Shown here one piece after another: positions 1-9,852 of a stretch of DNA of 38,363 nucleotides (position 1 is the first letter of the stretch; the number at the start of each line of letters is the position of its first letter). The position numbers were made by a program, and so were the translations under genes. This DNA is from Symbiodinium natans (lineage: Eukaryota > Sar > Dinophyceae > Suessiales > Symbiodiniaceae), in contig CAJNDS010002601.1 in the NCBI GenBank assembly GCA_905221605.1, forward strand, positions 1,161,393 through 1,199,755. Reading direction: 5' to 3'. The notes beneath the pieces were generated by a model that worked only from the letters and a program-made list of their open reading frames with translations, was not told where the DNA came from and did not search any database.

Positions 1-66
1 TTGGGGTCGTGAGCATTGAAGGCCTCTCGGATAATGCTTTGCCCACAAAAATGAGATAGCCAAGTT
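1..66 (-). CDS. Candidate exon, continues past the window edge
   Basis: Open on the minus strand from an acceptor ending GCAAG at 67-71 to the window edge, 22 codons in phase 0, reading NLAISFLWAKHYPRGLQCSR. The upstream intron ends in telomere-like units, as elsewhere. Function not recognised. Confidence 0.4.
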
Positions 67-1530
67 CTTGCAGGGCTTGGGGTTTAAGGAGTAAGGGGTT
101 TAGGGCTTAAGGAGTGAAGGGTTTAGGGTTTAGGGTTTAGGGTTTAGGGTTTAGGGTTTAGGGTTTAGGGTTTAGGGTTTAGGGTTTAGGGTTTAGGGTT
201 TAGGGTTTAGGGTTTAGGGTTTAGGGTTTAGGGTTTGGGTCTGAGGATTTAGGGTCTTAGATTCTAGATAGCTTTGGGTGTAGCTTTGGCTGAGGGCTCA
301 GGGCCTTGGGTTCTAGGGTTTAGGATTTAGGGTTTGGGGTTTAGGGTTCTATTTCCCCTCAACCCGGTAAGTCCAGAAATCCCCCAAGTTCTTCTCTAGG
401 GGTTGTACCTTGGACCCTTGAGGTTGTACCCTTGGGTGTTGGGGACCCTTTTGAAAGATCCTTAAGGTACTATAAGGGCGATATTTGGAGTTTACTTCGG
501 GGTACGAGTCTTACTCCCTTGTTCTTACGCCTGAACAAAAAGCGTGCAGATCCCTACGCTCCAGAAGCCACCACGCCGCAGAAAACATCGTGAACCCTAC
601 GTAGTCTGGAAGCTCAATAAAAAACCCGAGAACCCTGAGCGTTATGAGGCGAAGGGTCCTAATCCCTAAACCCTAACCCTAAACCCTAAACCCTAAACCC
701 TAAACCCTAGACCCTAGACCCTAAACCCTAAACCCTAAACCCTAAACCCTCAACCCTAGCCCTAAACCCTAAACCCTCAGACCCTGAGCATGGCGAGCTC
801 TTGAGACCCCGAAAGAGCCAAGGGAAAGGTGCCGAAACCAAGGGACCAACGGAGTGACTTATATAAGGGATCTAGGGGCTTTGTAGGGGCCACTTAGGTA
901 TATAGGGACTGTATAAGCTACAGATGCATATATCTATATATATATATATAAATCTAAATATAAATATATATATATATAGGGGTCATTAGGGTTCAGGGTC
1001 TAGGGTATAGGGGCATAAGATTCAGGGCCTAAACCACCTAGAGCCACCTGAATCCCACAAACCCTGCAGCTCCTAAAGCCCAAACCCCTCCAAACCCCTA
1101 AACCCCTCCAAACCCGCACGCCCAAAACCCTCAACAGCCCAAAAACACCCGAAACCCGACAACCCCCGCTAAACCCTAGCAACCCTAAACCCCTCAAACC
1201 CCTTGACCCTAGAACCCTACTAAGAGGTTCTAAACCCTCAGCCCCCAAAACCCTAAAGCCCAAGCACACCCCGAAACTTAACCCCAAAGACCCGCAAAAC
1301 CGTCTACGCACCATGAACGCCAGCGCCCGAAAGCCCCTCAGCCCTAAACCCTAAATGCCCTCTACCCCTTAAGTCGAAGCCCTAAACCCAAGAACCGTAA
1401 ACCCCCCCCCCAAAAAAAAAAAAGAAAAATTGCCTGAACCTCTTCCTTAAACTAGCCCTTCTAGTAGCCCTACTAGCCCTACTAGCCCTAAACCCTAAAC
1501 CCTAAACCCTAAACCCTAAACCCCGTAAAC
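67..1530. repeat. Intron-like interval with telomere-like arrays
   Basis: Holds about 18 TTTAGGG units at 108-236, an opposite CCCTAAA array at 660-780, an AT microsatellite near 935-980 and degenerate CCCTAAA-type sequence to 1,540. The last of these reads as a leucine- and glycine-rich frame (1000-1314 minus) that is repeat-derived. No gene is seen. Confidence 0.7.
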
Positions 1531-1593
1531 CCCCAAAAGGCCAAAAGGCCTGGGAATGGCATCGCGGAGGTCCGCCTGGGCCCGGAGGTGCCC
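1531..1593 (-). CDS. Candidate exon
   Basis: 21 codons, phase 0 at both ends, reading GHLRAQADLRDAIPRPFGLL. The acceptor is GCTCAG and the donor is GTTTACGGGG, which runs straight into the telomere-like array. It is a clear island between CCCTAAA (left) and TTTAGGG (right). Function not recognised. Confidence 0.5.
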
Positions 1594-1825
1594 CTGAGCA
1601 GCCGCCAACTTCGGACTTTGTGGGATTGTGGGGGTTTAGGGTTTCGGGAGACTGGGGTTTAGGGTTTAGGGCTACTGGGGTTTAGGGTTTAGGGAGACTG
1701 GGGTTTAGGGTTTAGGGCTGCTGGGGTTTAGGGTTTAGGGCTACTAGGGTTTAGGGTTTAGGGCTACTGGGGTTTAGGGTTTAGGGCTACTAGGGTTTAG
1801 GGGTTAGGGCCATTTGGGTGCCGAC
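1594..1825. repeat. Telomere-like array with regular GGGCTACT interruptions
   Basis: From about 1,633 to 1,805, pairs of TTTAGGG units are separated at near-regular spacing by GGGCTACTGG or GGGCTACTAGG. This is a higher-order unit of about 24-28 bp rather than a plain heptamer array. Confidence 0.7.
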
Positions 1826-2177
1826 CAATTCCACGTCACTGTCTGGACTTCTTCTCTGTTCACGATGCTCACGGAATCGAAATTCTAGAGGAATTCTCTC
1901 GTCCACGCTGTCACTATCTGTCGAAGGCGTGTGTTCCCTGGACGGCGGTCTGACCCGCCGACCACGGACTCCGGGACGATTCCCCTGCTGATGGGTAGCC
2001 TGGTACAGGGAGAAGTGCTCGCTGCCATGATAGTACATTCTGGGAATGACATATTGAGTGTACGCGACACCCAAGTCTTCGGCTTCCTCGCGCATATCAT
2101 CTTGCAGCGCAAGACAGGAGTGGTGTCTTTTCGTGGACCGAACCCATTCCCGATTTCGAAAAGTCTGCACATACCCC
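1826..2177 (-). CDS. Candidate long exon, charged C-terminal half
   Basis: 117 codons open after an acceptor ending GCCTCAG. The middle reads DDMREEAEDLGVAYTQYVIP, followed by an Arg/Ser/Asp/Glu-rich low-complexity stretch. One leading base implies phase 2 from the previous exon. A GT donor at 1,825 is a guess. An overlapping + strand frame is also open but shorter. It does not match a family I know. Confidence 0.5.
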
Positions 2178-2439
2178 CTGAGGCAAAGACCCTAGGGCTA
2201 CCAGGGTTAGGGTTTAGGGCCATTATGGTTTAGGTTTTGGGGGTTTACGGTTTGGGGCAACTAGGGTTTAGGGTTTAGGGCTAGCAACTTCGGAGTTTGG
2301 GGGGTTTGGGGGGTTTTGTGTTTGCGGCAACTAGGGTTTAGGGTTTAGGGCTACTAGGGTTTAGGGCTATTGGGGGGTCACAGGCGCGAAAACAACCTGG
2401 TGACTTGGAGGTGCGGACGCTGTTTTCGTGTGAGTTTTA
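2178..2439. repeat. Degenerate telomere-like block
   Basis: TTTAGGG variants with G-runs at 2,196-2,370 form the 3' side of a minus-strand intron, followed by about 70 bp of unique sequence. Confidence 0.6.
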
Positions 2440-2517
2440 GCTGCTCAAGCACAGTCTGTATGTACATTTTCCAGGAACGCGAGAATTAGCAATCAGGATG
2501 TCCCACAGCAACAAACA
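2440..2517 (-). CDS. Candidate exon
   Basis: After a strong acceptor TTTTTACAG the frame reads CLLLWDILIANSRVPGKCTY and stays open 26 codons to a TAA just below 2,440. The hydrophobic start could be membrane-associated. The donor is not resolved, so the 3' edge is approximate. Confidence 0.4.
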
Positions 2518-2616
2518 CTGTAAAAACCGATGGTTGTTGAACTTTTATCTTGTGAAGCTACAATTAGCTGACGTATATTTCACGGAAGTACACATCACTC
2601 CTTTCACCCGGACTTT

Positions 2617-2763
2617 CTAGTCAAGGGTCAGTTTTGTGCGTTTTTGTTTTTTTCCTTTATGTTGCTTCTGCTGGCAGTGGTTAGTTCGGGACACACCGTT
2701 CGCAAGAAACGTCAAACATCCTGGGGCAGCATGTTGTGCAAAGGAGCACAAACGCTGTTCATA
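2617..2763 (-). CDS. Candidate terminal exon with stop
   Basis: Reads YEQRLCSFAQHAAPGCLTFL, then a Lys/Gln-rich basic tail, and ends in TAG at 2,617-2,619. The acceptor is AACACCAG, phase 0. It may be the C-terminus of a gene. It could instead be spliced out earlier, for example at the GTGTGT after the AAC codon, and continue into 2,517. Confidence 0.4.
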   Translation of the reverse strand, partial: YEQRLCSFAQHAAPGCLTFLANGVSRTNHCQQKQHKGKKQKRTKLTLD

Positions 2764-2919
2764 CTGGTGTTGTAGGCATGGATAGAGTAACATGGTCGCA
2801 ACCACCCCCCCCCCCAATAAAAACAAATAAATTAATTAAATAAAGAATAATAGATAAATAAGTAAATAAATACATGAATATGTATATATATATATATAAG
2901 AAAAAAGAACAACAACAAC

Positions 2920-2955
2920 TCTCCAAAAGTCCAAACAACCAGGATTTTTACGCGC
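2920..2955 (-). CDS. Candidate 36-nt exon
   Basis: Twelve codons, phase 0 at both ends, reading ARKNPGCLDFWR. The acceptor is GAAGCAG and the donor GTTGTTG. It is short, so support is limited to sites plus frame. Confidence 0.3.
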
Positions 2956-3648
2956 CTGCTTCCTATTAACGAGATCAGGGTTTAGGATCTAGGGCTACTA
3001 GGGTTAGGGCTAGGAGTTTGGGGTTTTAGGGGCTTAGGGTTAGGGGTTTAGGGCAATCTAGAGTTTAGGGTTTAGGAGTTTAGGGGCTTCTTAGAGGGTT
3101 TAGGTTTGGGGTTTCGGGGCTTAGGGGTTTAGGTGCTTAGGCTTGGGGGTTTAACGGCTTAGGGTTTAGGGTCTGGCGTTTAGGGGCTTAGGGGTTAGGG
3201 GGTGGGGGTCTAGGGTTTCGAGCAGGGGTGTAGGGAGCTAGGGGCTTAGGGGTTTTGGGGTTGCAAGGGGCGTAAGGTCTAAGGAGTCTAAGGGTTCAGG
3301 GTTTAGGGTTTAGGGCTTCGGTTTCAAGGTTTAGGGGTGTGGGCGGTTTAGGTTCTAGAGGCGCAGGGTACAATGCTTGTAGGGATGGAGGCGCCACCGA
3401 AGCTGCTGAGTTCAACCCTAAACACTAAACCCTAAACCCTAAACCCTCACGCCTGCACCGGAAAACCCTAAACCCTAAACCTTCTTGTAGAAAGCCCTGG
3501 CCATACACCGAATCATGCAACGACGAAACCCCTAACCGTTAACCGTAAACCCTATAAACCCTAACCCCAAACCCTAAACCCTAAACCCTATGACCCTGAA
3601 ACACCAGGTCCTAAACCCTATGAACCTTAGCCGTCCTAAATCCCAAAC
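2956..3648. repeat. Intron-like interval, degenerate telomere-like
   Basis: TTTAGGG-type variants from about 2,980 to 3,345, about 60 bp of unique sequence, then CCCTAAA-type to 3,640. The inverted order fits an intron on the minus strand. Confidence 0.6.
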
Positions 3649-3707
3649 TCTCCCCTTCTTTCGAAAACCGGCCTGACGTCTCACTTCCTGCGGCGAGAGC
3701 GCAGGAC
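3649..3707 (-). CDS. Candidate exon
   Basis: Reads PALSPQEVRRQAGFRKKGR after the acceptor CATGCTGCAG, with two leading bases (phase 1 in) and phase 0 out at GTTTGGG. An internal GTTTTCG donor is an alternative. Phase fits the exon at 4,330-4,363. Confidence 0.5.
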
Positions 3708-4329
3708 CTGCAGCATGCACAGAGCGGCAGCATATGGTGAAATCGTTTAGGGTTTAGGGTTTAGGGGGTTCGGGTTTAGGGTTTAGGGTTGAGGCGGGGC
3801 CGCCTTATACTAAGGACCCCACAAGGGACCATTGCTTAGAGAAATCATATGGAGGTTTGCTACACGCAGGCTTTCGGTAAAGCAAAGACATCTAGGCTAC
3901 CTTGAGTCGCGAAGTGGACCCAAGGCAGAGAGGTTCTGGGGTGGATCTGGTTTGCTCTTCGTTGTACTTTTTTGGGGGGGATTAGGGGTTAAGGATTAGG
4001 GTTTAGGGTTTAGGGTTTAGGGTTTAGGATTAGGGTCTAGGGTTTAGGCTTTAGGGTTAAGGTTTAAGGTTTAGGGTTTAGGGTTTAGGGTTTAGGGTTT
4101 AGGGTTTAGGGTTTAGGGTTTAGGGTTTAGGGTTTAGGGACGGGGGGAAGCAGCGTCTGTGCCGGCTTACATAGGTTTTAGGGTCCAGAACAATTCGGCT
4201 CTTTCCAGCTTCCGGTTTCTGGCTTACCAACATGGCCCCAGAACCTTCAACCCTGAGCCCTAACCCCCCATGGAACAACATACAGACAGTCCTTCTAAAT
4301 ATGCCAACGCTAAACCCTAAACCCCAAAC
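3708..4329. repeat. Intron-like interval
   Basis: TTTAGGG units at 3,748-3,790 and a long array at about 3,990-4,138, then about 100 bp of unique sequence and degenerate CCCTAAA-type from 4,250. Confidence 0.6.
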
Positions 4330-4363
4330 AGGGACAGGGTTTGTTGGGGACGGGCGGGGGCGC
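4330..4363 (-). CDS. Candidate 34-nt proline-rich exon
   Basis: Reads APPPVPNKPCP after the acceptor CTGCTGCAG. The donor is GTTTGGGG. An acceptor 11 nt upstream (TTGCTTGCAG) is also good and would change the frame. Phase 0 in, 1 out. Confidence 0.35.
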
Positions 4364-4476
4364 CTGCAGCAGGGCTGCAAGCAAAACAACACGACACCAG
4401 ACCCAGCACAAACCTCAACCAAGCCTGAATTAAACCCTAAACCCTAAACCCGAAACCCCAAACCCCAAACCCTAGC

Positions 4477-4559
4477 CTGGCTCGCTTGCATGGGTCTCAA
4501 CAAAGCAAGCTCCCTGAATGGCTGAGCATTGGGCCCCAAGAAGGAACGGCCGGCAAGAC
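4477..4559 (-). CDS. Candidate exon with GC donor
   Basis: 27 codons after two leading bases, including LGPNAQPFRELALLRPMQAS. The acceptor is CCCCAAG. The exon ends CAG before GCTAGGG, a GC 5' splice site in a telomere-like variant. A second frame is also open over its 3' half. Confidence 0.45.
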
Positions 4560-4651
4560 CTTGGGGATTCTTCTGCACTCTCAAGTACCGAGCCCTCAGC
4601 CCTGAAACCCTAAGCCTCGAACCTTCAACCCAACCCCCCTAAACCCTACAC

Positions 4652-4681
4652 GCGTCGCGCCCTTAACGTTGGGCGCGACGC
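4652..4681. repeat. Perfect 11-bp hairpin
   Basis: GCGTCGCGCCC at 4,652-4,662 and its exact complement at 4,671-4,681 are separated by an 8-base loop TTAACGTT. It is very GC-rich for this location. Role unknown; no U-tract follows it. Confidence 0.7.
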
Positions 4682-4842
4682 TTGCCGAGGGAGTATATGA
4701 GTACTTCCGAGCTTGGCTCCGCTTTATGCAGGTAACCTTTGGTTTGGAGAACGGCTGCATCTCCAAGCCTAACACGAACGTGCTTTAACATTGCTCAGAG
4801 CTGGACTTAGAGATGTATAGAGTCGTTCTATATAGAGAGTCC

Positions 4843-5930
4843 AGGCCCAGACCTTAGGGCCCAGCATTGACACCCCTCGGCCCGGACTCATGGCGCCCAG
4901 ACCTCGATCCAAACCTCAGGTTCCGGGCCTTCCGGGACCAGACCTCATGGCCCTGCCGAGGGCGTAGCCTTCGTCTTGGAGTTGGCTGCCAGATCGAAGA
5001 GCGCCTTTGCGGTGGCTCCTCCCAATTTCGCGTGAGCAGCATCCTTCGACGGCTCCGAGGGCTTCCCGAAGAGCATCTTACCTGTGGCGGCTTCGCGCGT
5101 GGCGCAGCCAAAGATGACGGGATTGGGGTTCAGGGCAGGTGCCCCCGATGCCTCTTCCTCTGCAAGTTCTTCTCCAGCCACTTCTACATCGTGCTGCGCG
5201 TCGAAGCCCAACGGATGGTCGGTGAGGATGGGGGGCGGAGGCCTGCGTCATCACTTGCTGTTCACACCACGCTACGACAGCTCCCAAAAGATCCCACAAG
5301 CAACTCGTCGTTGGCTGGGTTTTGAACCCAGTCCCGCACTTGCGTTGGCATGGCCGCCGTCTGCGCAGCCAGTTCCAGCCCAATGCGAGCGGTTGCGCAA
5401 GAGGCTGTGCATCTGGAAGCACGTCGTGGAGTAATTGCAGAGATGCGTTGCAAGGACAGCCATTTGCTGCCAAGGCAGAACCAACTGCTTGTCGGCGAAA
5501 TGGCTGAAAAGCTCCAGAATCGCCTCGTTCAGCGACATCTCGGTGGCCGAGGCATCTTTCTCGTTCAGGGTTGCACAGGCAGTCCGCAAATTGCAAAAGA
5601 GCTGAAGACAGCAAGTTGCAGCAAGTCCCTCCCTGCCTCTGCCACAACGCTCAGGTGGCCAGCCTACCGAGTTTAATGCTCATGCTGACGCCGTGAACCT
5701 CAGTTTTGTTGAAAGTTGCACGAAACACAAATTAGATATTGTGACTTCTACGGCAAGTGCCCGGCAACTCCGCCGCGGATGATCGGAAGCTGCAGGACAG
5801 AATGTCTGGCGGCGGCCGCGTCAGAACAAAAAAATCCGGCTGCGATTGTCCCCCCCCTAATTTCCTGGGCCTGGAGGCAATCGAAACCATGGTGCATCCG
5901 GATCTTGAAACCTAGGCCCAGACCTTAGGG
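4843..5930. repeat. 1.05-kb segment bounded by 17-bp direct repeats
   Basis: AGGCCCAGACCTTAGGG occurs at 4,843-4,859 and again at 5,914-5,930. The sequence between is free of telomere-like arrays and coding-like on the minus strand. The repeats could be a long target-site duplication or the scar of a local duplication. Confidence 0.55.
4945..5601 (-). pseudogene. Coding-like segment with frame changes
   Basis: One minus frame reads LNEAILELFSHFADKQLVLP near 5,540-5,490. A second frame reads PTQVRDWVQNPANDELLVGS near 5,350-5,290. The first frame resumes at 5,250 with GFDAQHDVEVAGEELAEEEA. Either two short introns or two offsetting indels would explain this. An acceptor GTCTTCAG precedes 5,601. 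A CTGGGTT/AACCCAG palindrome near 5,320-5,336 marks the middle. Product unknown; it may be a working exon cluster rather than a pseudogene. Confidence 0.4.
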
Positions 5931-6201
5931 TCAATGCCTTCAGGTATGGAGCGCTTAAATGCGATGTGTTTTTGATCTTTAGCCCCTAAAAGCTCTAAAG
6001 CTGGGCGGCTTGAGGTGGGGTTGACACGACCGTGCTGCGCGCGTGTTGCTTGCATCCACCAGCAACACACACGCATCCAACGAATGCGACACCCTAAGCC
6101 CTAAACCCCAAAACCCTGAACCCTACACCCTAAACTCTAAACCCTAAACCCTAAACCCTAAACCCTACACCCTAAACCTAAACCTAAACCCTAAACCCTA
6201 C

Positions 6202-6274
6202 GAAGTCTTGAAGCTCTAAAACCTGAAGGTGCCTCGGGCTTCTAGGATCCCCCAAGATAAGGTTGCCACACAAA
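6202..6274 (-). CDS. Candidate exon
   Basis: 24 codons after one leading base, reading LCGNLILGDPRSPRHLQVLE. The acceptor is ATAAACAG and the donor is GTAGGGTTTAGGG at the array edge, phase 0 out. Among the most protein-like islands here. Confidence 0.55.
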
Positions 6275-7934
6275 CTGTTTATGGGTTTCAGGGATTAGGG
6301 TTTATGGATTAGGGGTTAGGGTTTAGGGTTTAGGGTTTAGGGACTGCGGGTTAAGGTTTAGGGGGTTAGGGTTTAGGGGTTTAGGCTTTGGGGGTTGAGG
6401 GTTTCGGGGTTAAGGGGTTCAGGGTTCAGGGCTTAGGGGTTTAGGGTTCAGGGGTCTAGGGTTTATGGGTTAGGGTTTAGGATCTAGGGGTTCAGGGGTT
6501 GGGATTTACAGCTTTTCGGTTTTGGCGTAGAGACTCGCATGTACCGTTAAACACCAAACCCTAAACCCCAAACCTCAAACCCTAAACCCTAAACCCTGAA
6601 CCCCAAATCCCAAACCCTAACTAAATCCTAGCACCCCCTTGAACAGCTAAAAGCCTTCAAAACAAGAACCGCAAACAAACATCCCACACCCCTAGCCCTC
6701 CAGAATCAAAGGTTTAGGGTGTAGGGTTGATTGGGGTGAGCGTTTAGAGAGTTGAGGGTTTAGGGTTTAGAGGCTTAAGGGTTTAGGGTGTAGGGTTTAG
6801 AGGCTTGAGGGTTTAGGGTTTAGGAGGTGTAGGGTTTAGGGGGTTTACTGTTTCGGGTTTGGGGGTTTAGGGTTTAGGGTTTAGGGTTTAGGGTTTAGGG
6901 TTTAGGGTTTAGGGTTTAGGGCTTAGGGCTCAAACACCGAGGTCTTGGGGCTCGCGCTGGCAGGCGCGCGCGGTCGGTGTCGGCCTCGGGGCATCGGTTG
7001 TGGGACTCCGCGTTCCCCACACGTCCTAAACCCTAAACCCTAAACCCTAAACCCTAAACCCTAAACCCTAAACCCTAAACCCTAAACCCTAAACCCTAAA
7101 CCCTAAACCCTAACCCTAAACCCTAAACCCTAAAAAACCCTAAGCCCTAACCCTAAACCCTAAACCCTGTTTAGACTTGAGTTTAGCGATTCAAGTTTTG
7201 GGTTTAGGGCTCAGGGTGCTGTTAAGGGTCCGCTAAGGGGTGACACCCTTTAAAGCCCCTTTAAGCGCTTGATGAGGGCGTATGGTGCTTAAGTAGCTTC
7301 ATATACAGTAGTGGGGAGGGGTCTAGAGGTGTAGGGTTGAGGGGTTTAAGTTAGGGGGGTTGGGAGTTTAGCGTTTGCGGGTTGAGGAGGGTCATTTGGG
7401 GCTTTCGTCCGTATACGGGGCCATGGTCCAAGCCCATTGCCCCCTTTCAGTTCCCAACACGTGATAGATCTGGTCGCAGTTTTTAAGCCTGGCTACCTAT
7501 AACCCTGAAGCCTCAGCCCTAAAGCCTAAAAGCCTCAGCCAAAAAGCTTCCTACCTCAACCCAATTGTTAACACACAAAACCGTCACAAACCCCTAAACC
7601 CTAGGCTTTGGGGTTTAGGGTTCAGGGTTTCGGGTTTGGGGTTTGGGGTTTGGGGTTTGGGGTTTAGGGGTCACAAGCCCCTAAACCTTAGGGTTTAGGG
7701 TTGAGGGTTTCTTGGATTGTAACCCTAAACACTAAACCCTAAACCCTAACGCTACAACCCTAAACCCTGAACCCTAAACCCTGAACCCTAAACCCTAAAC
7801 CCTAAACCCTAAACCCTAAACCCTAAACCCTAAACCCTAAACCCTAAACCCTAAACCCTAAACCCTAAACCCTAAACCCTAAACCCTAAACCCTAAACCC
7901 TAAACTAAACCCTAAACCTGTTTTTAAAAATATC
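6275..7934. repeat. Long intron-like interval with opposed arrays
   Basis: Alternating blocks: TTTAGGG at 6,290-6,480 and 6,710-6,920, CCCTAAA at 7,023-7,172, TTTAGGG variants at 7,605-7,665, CCCTAAA at 7,723-7,916. The 105-bp spacer at about 6,925-7,022 is strikingly GC-rich and partly self-complementary. No convincing exon was found. Confidence 0.65.
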
Positions 7935-8003
7935 GGTCGTCAAACTGAGCTGCCACCAGCACGGCGCCCTCCGACAGCCAAAGCACCTCCCAGCCGCAGA
8001 GCT
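7935..8003 (-). CDS. Candidate exon, possible GA donor
   Basis: Two leading bases, then LCGWEVLWLSEGAVLVAAQF. The acceptor is TTATCCCCAG. The frame meets TAA nine bases beyond 7,935, so a donor must lie before it. GATATT at 7,934 would be a GA site. Phase matches the exon at 8,265-8,313. Confidence 0.5.
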
Positions 8004-8264
8004 CTGGGGATAAGGGCGTTGGGTACTTGGGGTTTAGGGTGTAGGGTTTAGGGCTTAGGGTTTAGGGTTTAGGGTTTAGGGTTAGGGGTTTGGGGTGGGG
8101 TTCCAGGCTTTTGGGGTTCAGGTCTAGGGCCTAGGGTATCACCCCCAAACCTTATGAAACGACTCAAAACTACCAACAACTCCGCCTCACAACAGTCCTT
8201 TCTGTTAGGGTAACCCTAAACCCTAAACCCTAAACCCTAAGCCTTGAACTCGAAACCCTAGAAC

Positions 8265-8313
8265 CATGGAGACTCAGGTGTCCAACTTGGGGGTGTAGCG
8301 CGGCATGAGGCTT
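8265..8313 (-). CDS. Candidate exon
   Basis: Sixteen codons, KPHAALHPQVGHLSLH, phase 0 in and 1 out. The acceptor is CGTTCTAG and the donor is GTTCTAGGG in the array. Confidence 0.45.
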
Positions 8314-8889
8314 CTAGAACGTTGAGGGTTTAGGGTTTAGGGTTTTAGGGTTCAGGGTTCAGGGTTCAGGGTTCAGGGTTCAGGGTTCAGGGTTTAGGGT
8401 TTAGGGTTTAGGGTTTAGGGTTTAGGGTTTAGGGTTTAGGGATTTGGGATTTAGGGTTTTAGGGTTCAGGGTTTCGGGTTTGGCGTTCAGGGGCAGGCTT
8501 TGGGCGAAACGTGCTTTTGCTAGGTTTTCGGCTTCGCTTAGGTCTGGGGCTTTCGTCGGGCTGTATGCGTGTGCAGTAGGCTTTTCACGGGCATTTACGT
8601 AAGCCCGATGTCGGCGCAGGACGTCACCTCATGCAGCTTCAAGAATTCTTCTGGCTAGTCGCCTCATAAAGAAAACCTAAACCCTAACCCTGAACCTCAA
8701 ACCTTTCAACCCAAGATTTCCTAGCCGAGCGAAGCAACCCTGAACAACCCCAGGCCCCTAAACCCGAAACACCCTACACCCTACACCCTACACCCTACAC
8801 CCTACACCCTAAACCCTAAACCCTAAACCCTAAACCCTAAACCATAAACCGTAAACCCTAAACCCTAAACCCTAAACCCTCGACCCTAC
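8314..8889. repeat. Intron-like interval
   Basis: TTTAGGG-type array at 8,325-8,480 with a homogenised GGGTTCA block at about 8,347-8,394, 200 bp unique, then CCCTAAA-type at 8,670-8,885 with a CCCTACA block at about 8,770-8,812. Confidence 0.65.
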
Positions 8890-8943
8890 CGGGGCACCAG
8901 GTTGCTGGTCAGGTTCGCGGGGCCAACGTGCCAGGAGCCCGGC
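8890..8943 (-). CDS. Candidate exon
   Basis: Eighteen codons, phase 0 at both ends, reading AGLLARWPREPDQQPGAP. The acceptor is GAAGTTTCAG and the donor GTAGGG. Phase agrees with both neighbours (9,778-9,852 and 8,265-8,313). Confidence 0.55.
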
Positions 8944-8996
8944 CTGAAACTTCAGGGTTCAAGAGTTTACGGAGATTTGAGACCCCTGCTATTGAC

Positions 8997-9083
8997 CCCC
9001 AAATAGTAGGATTCCCTTGTAATCAAGACCCCAAGAAGCCCCTAATCACGGAAACCCCCATATAAGGATACTTAATGATTTAA
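8997..9083 (-). mobile_element. Family A dispersed element, diverged copy
   Basis: Shares with 28,177-28,254 the minus-strand blocks GGGGTCYTKATTACAAGGGA and ATCCTRCTATTTGGGGG. Lies inside the intron upstream of the 8,890-8,943 exon. Confidence 0.5.
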
Positions 9084-9777
9084 GTTTGGGAGATTAAGGT
9101 TTTAGGGCTTACATAGGGTTCCGGGCCTATGCAGTTTGTAGGTTCTGCGTGTTTTTAGGGATAGGCCGGTAGAATTTGGGATCTTTCGAGCTTAGGGTTC
9201 CACTATGAAACTTGGGGCAATGTCAAGTGGAGTAGGGAGTATAAGGGGATTATCTCGATAATTATTTGGGTTCCTGAACTACAAGTTAAGATCTTGGTGT
9301 CTCAAGCCTCCGACAGAAGTCGCGAATGGTGGTCAAAGGCATGACATGCACCCAAAGCAAGATATCGATGACGCGACGAGTGTGATATGACCCCTTTTGA
9401 GGTGATGTTCGCCCACCCTAAACCCCTAAACCCTACACCCTAAACACTACACCCTAGGAACCCAAACCCTCACTAGGCTCTCACCGATCGGTCATGTAGA
9501 TCTTCTTTGCTTAGCCCACAAACTTGTTCTTCAGTTCCTGAAACAAGGCGCGCAACGCCACTTTATCTGCCGTTATGATCTGTTTGAGTTCTCATCCGAC
9601 GTATACACTCAACCCTAAACGCCTAAAACCTTATGACCTTATCTCTAAACCCTACAAACGCTAAACCCCAATAAATAAATCCAAAACCCTGAAGCCCTCA
9701 AAGCTATATATATATATATTCCGAAAGCCCGAACTCTGCAACCCTAAACCCTGCACCCTAAACCCTAAACCCTAAAC
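9084..9777. other. Intron-like interval, mostly unique
   Basis: Mostly non-repetitive AT-richer sequence with short CCCTAAA-type tracts at 9,415-9,470, 9,610-9,680 and 9,740-9,776 and a short TA run at about 9,705-9,719. No coding island I can support. Confidence 0.45.
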
Positions 9778-9852
9778 CGGTAGAGCCTCGATCCTTCCTG
9801 AGGCTCCTGGCGGAATGACCAGGCGGCCACCTCCTTCTTCGGCCAAGACCGC
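9778..9852 (-). CDS. Candidate exon
   Basis: Exactly 25 codons, phase 0 at both ends, reading AVLAEEGGGRLVIPPGASGR. The acceptor is GCAAACAG and the donor is GTTTAGGG, the first bases of a CCCTAAA (plus) array. A model case for the architecture. Function not recognised. Confidence 0.6.

Noticed and set aside
108-236. A true chromosome end at the left edge
   Set aside because: Arrays of both orientations recur across more than 30 kb with islands between them; unique coding-like DNA lies outside this array at 1-66.
4867-5325. + strand frame of 152 codons
   Set aside because: Antisense to the minus coding-like segment, Arg/Leu/Pro-rich as expected for a shadow frame.
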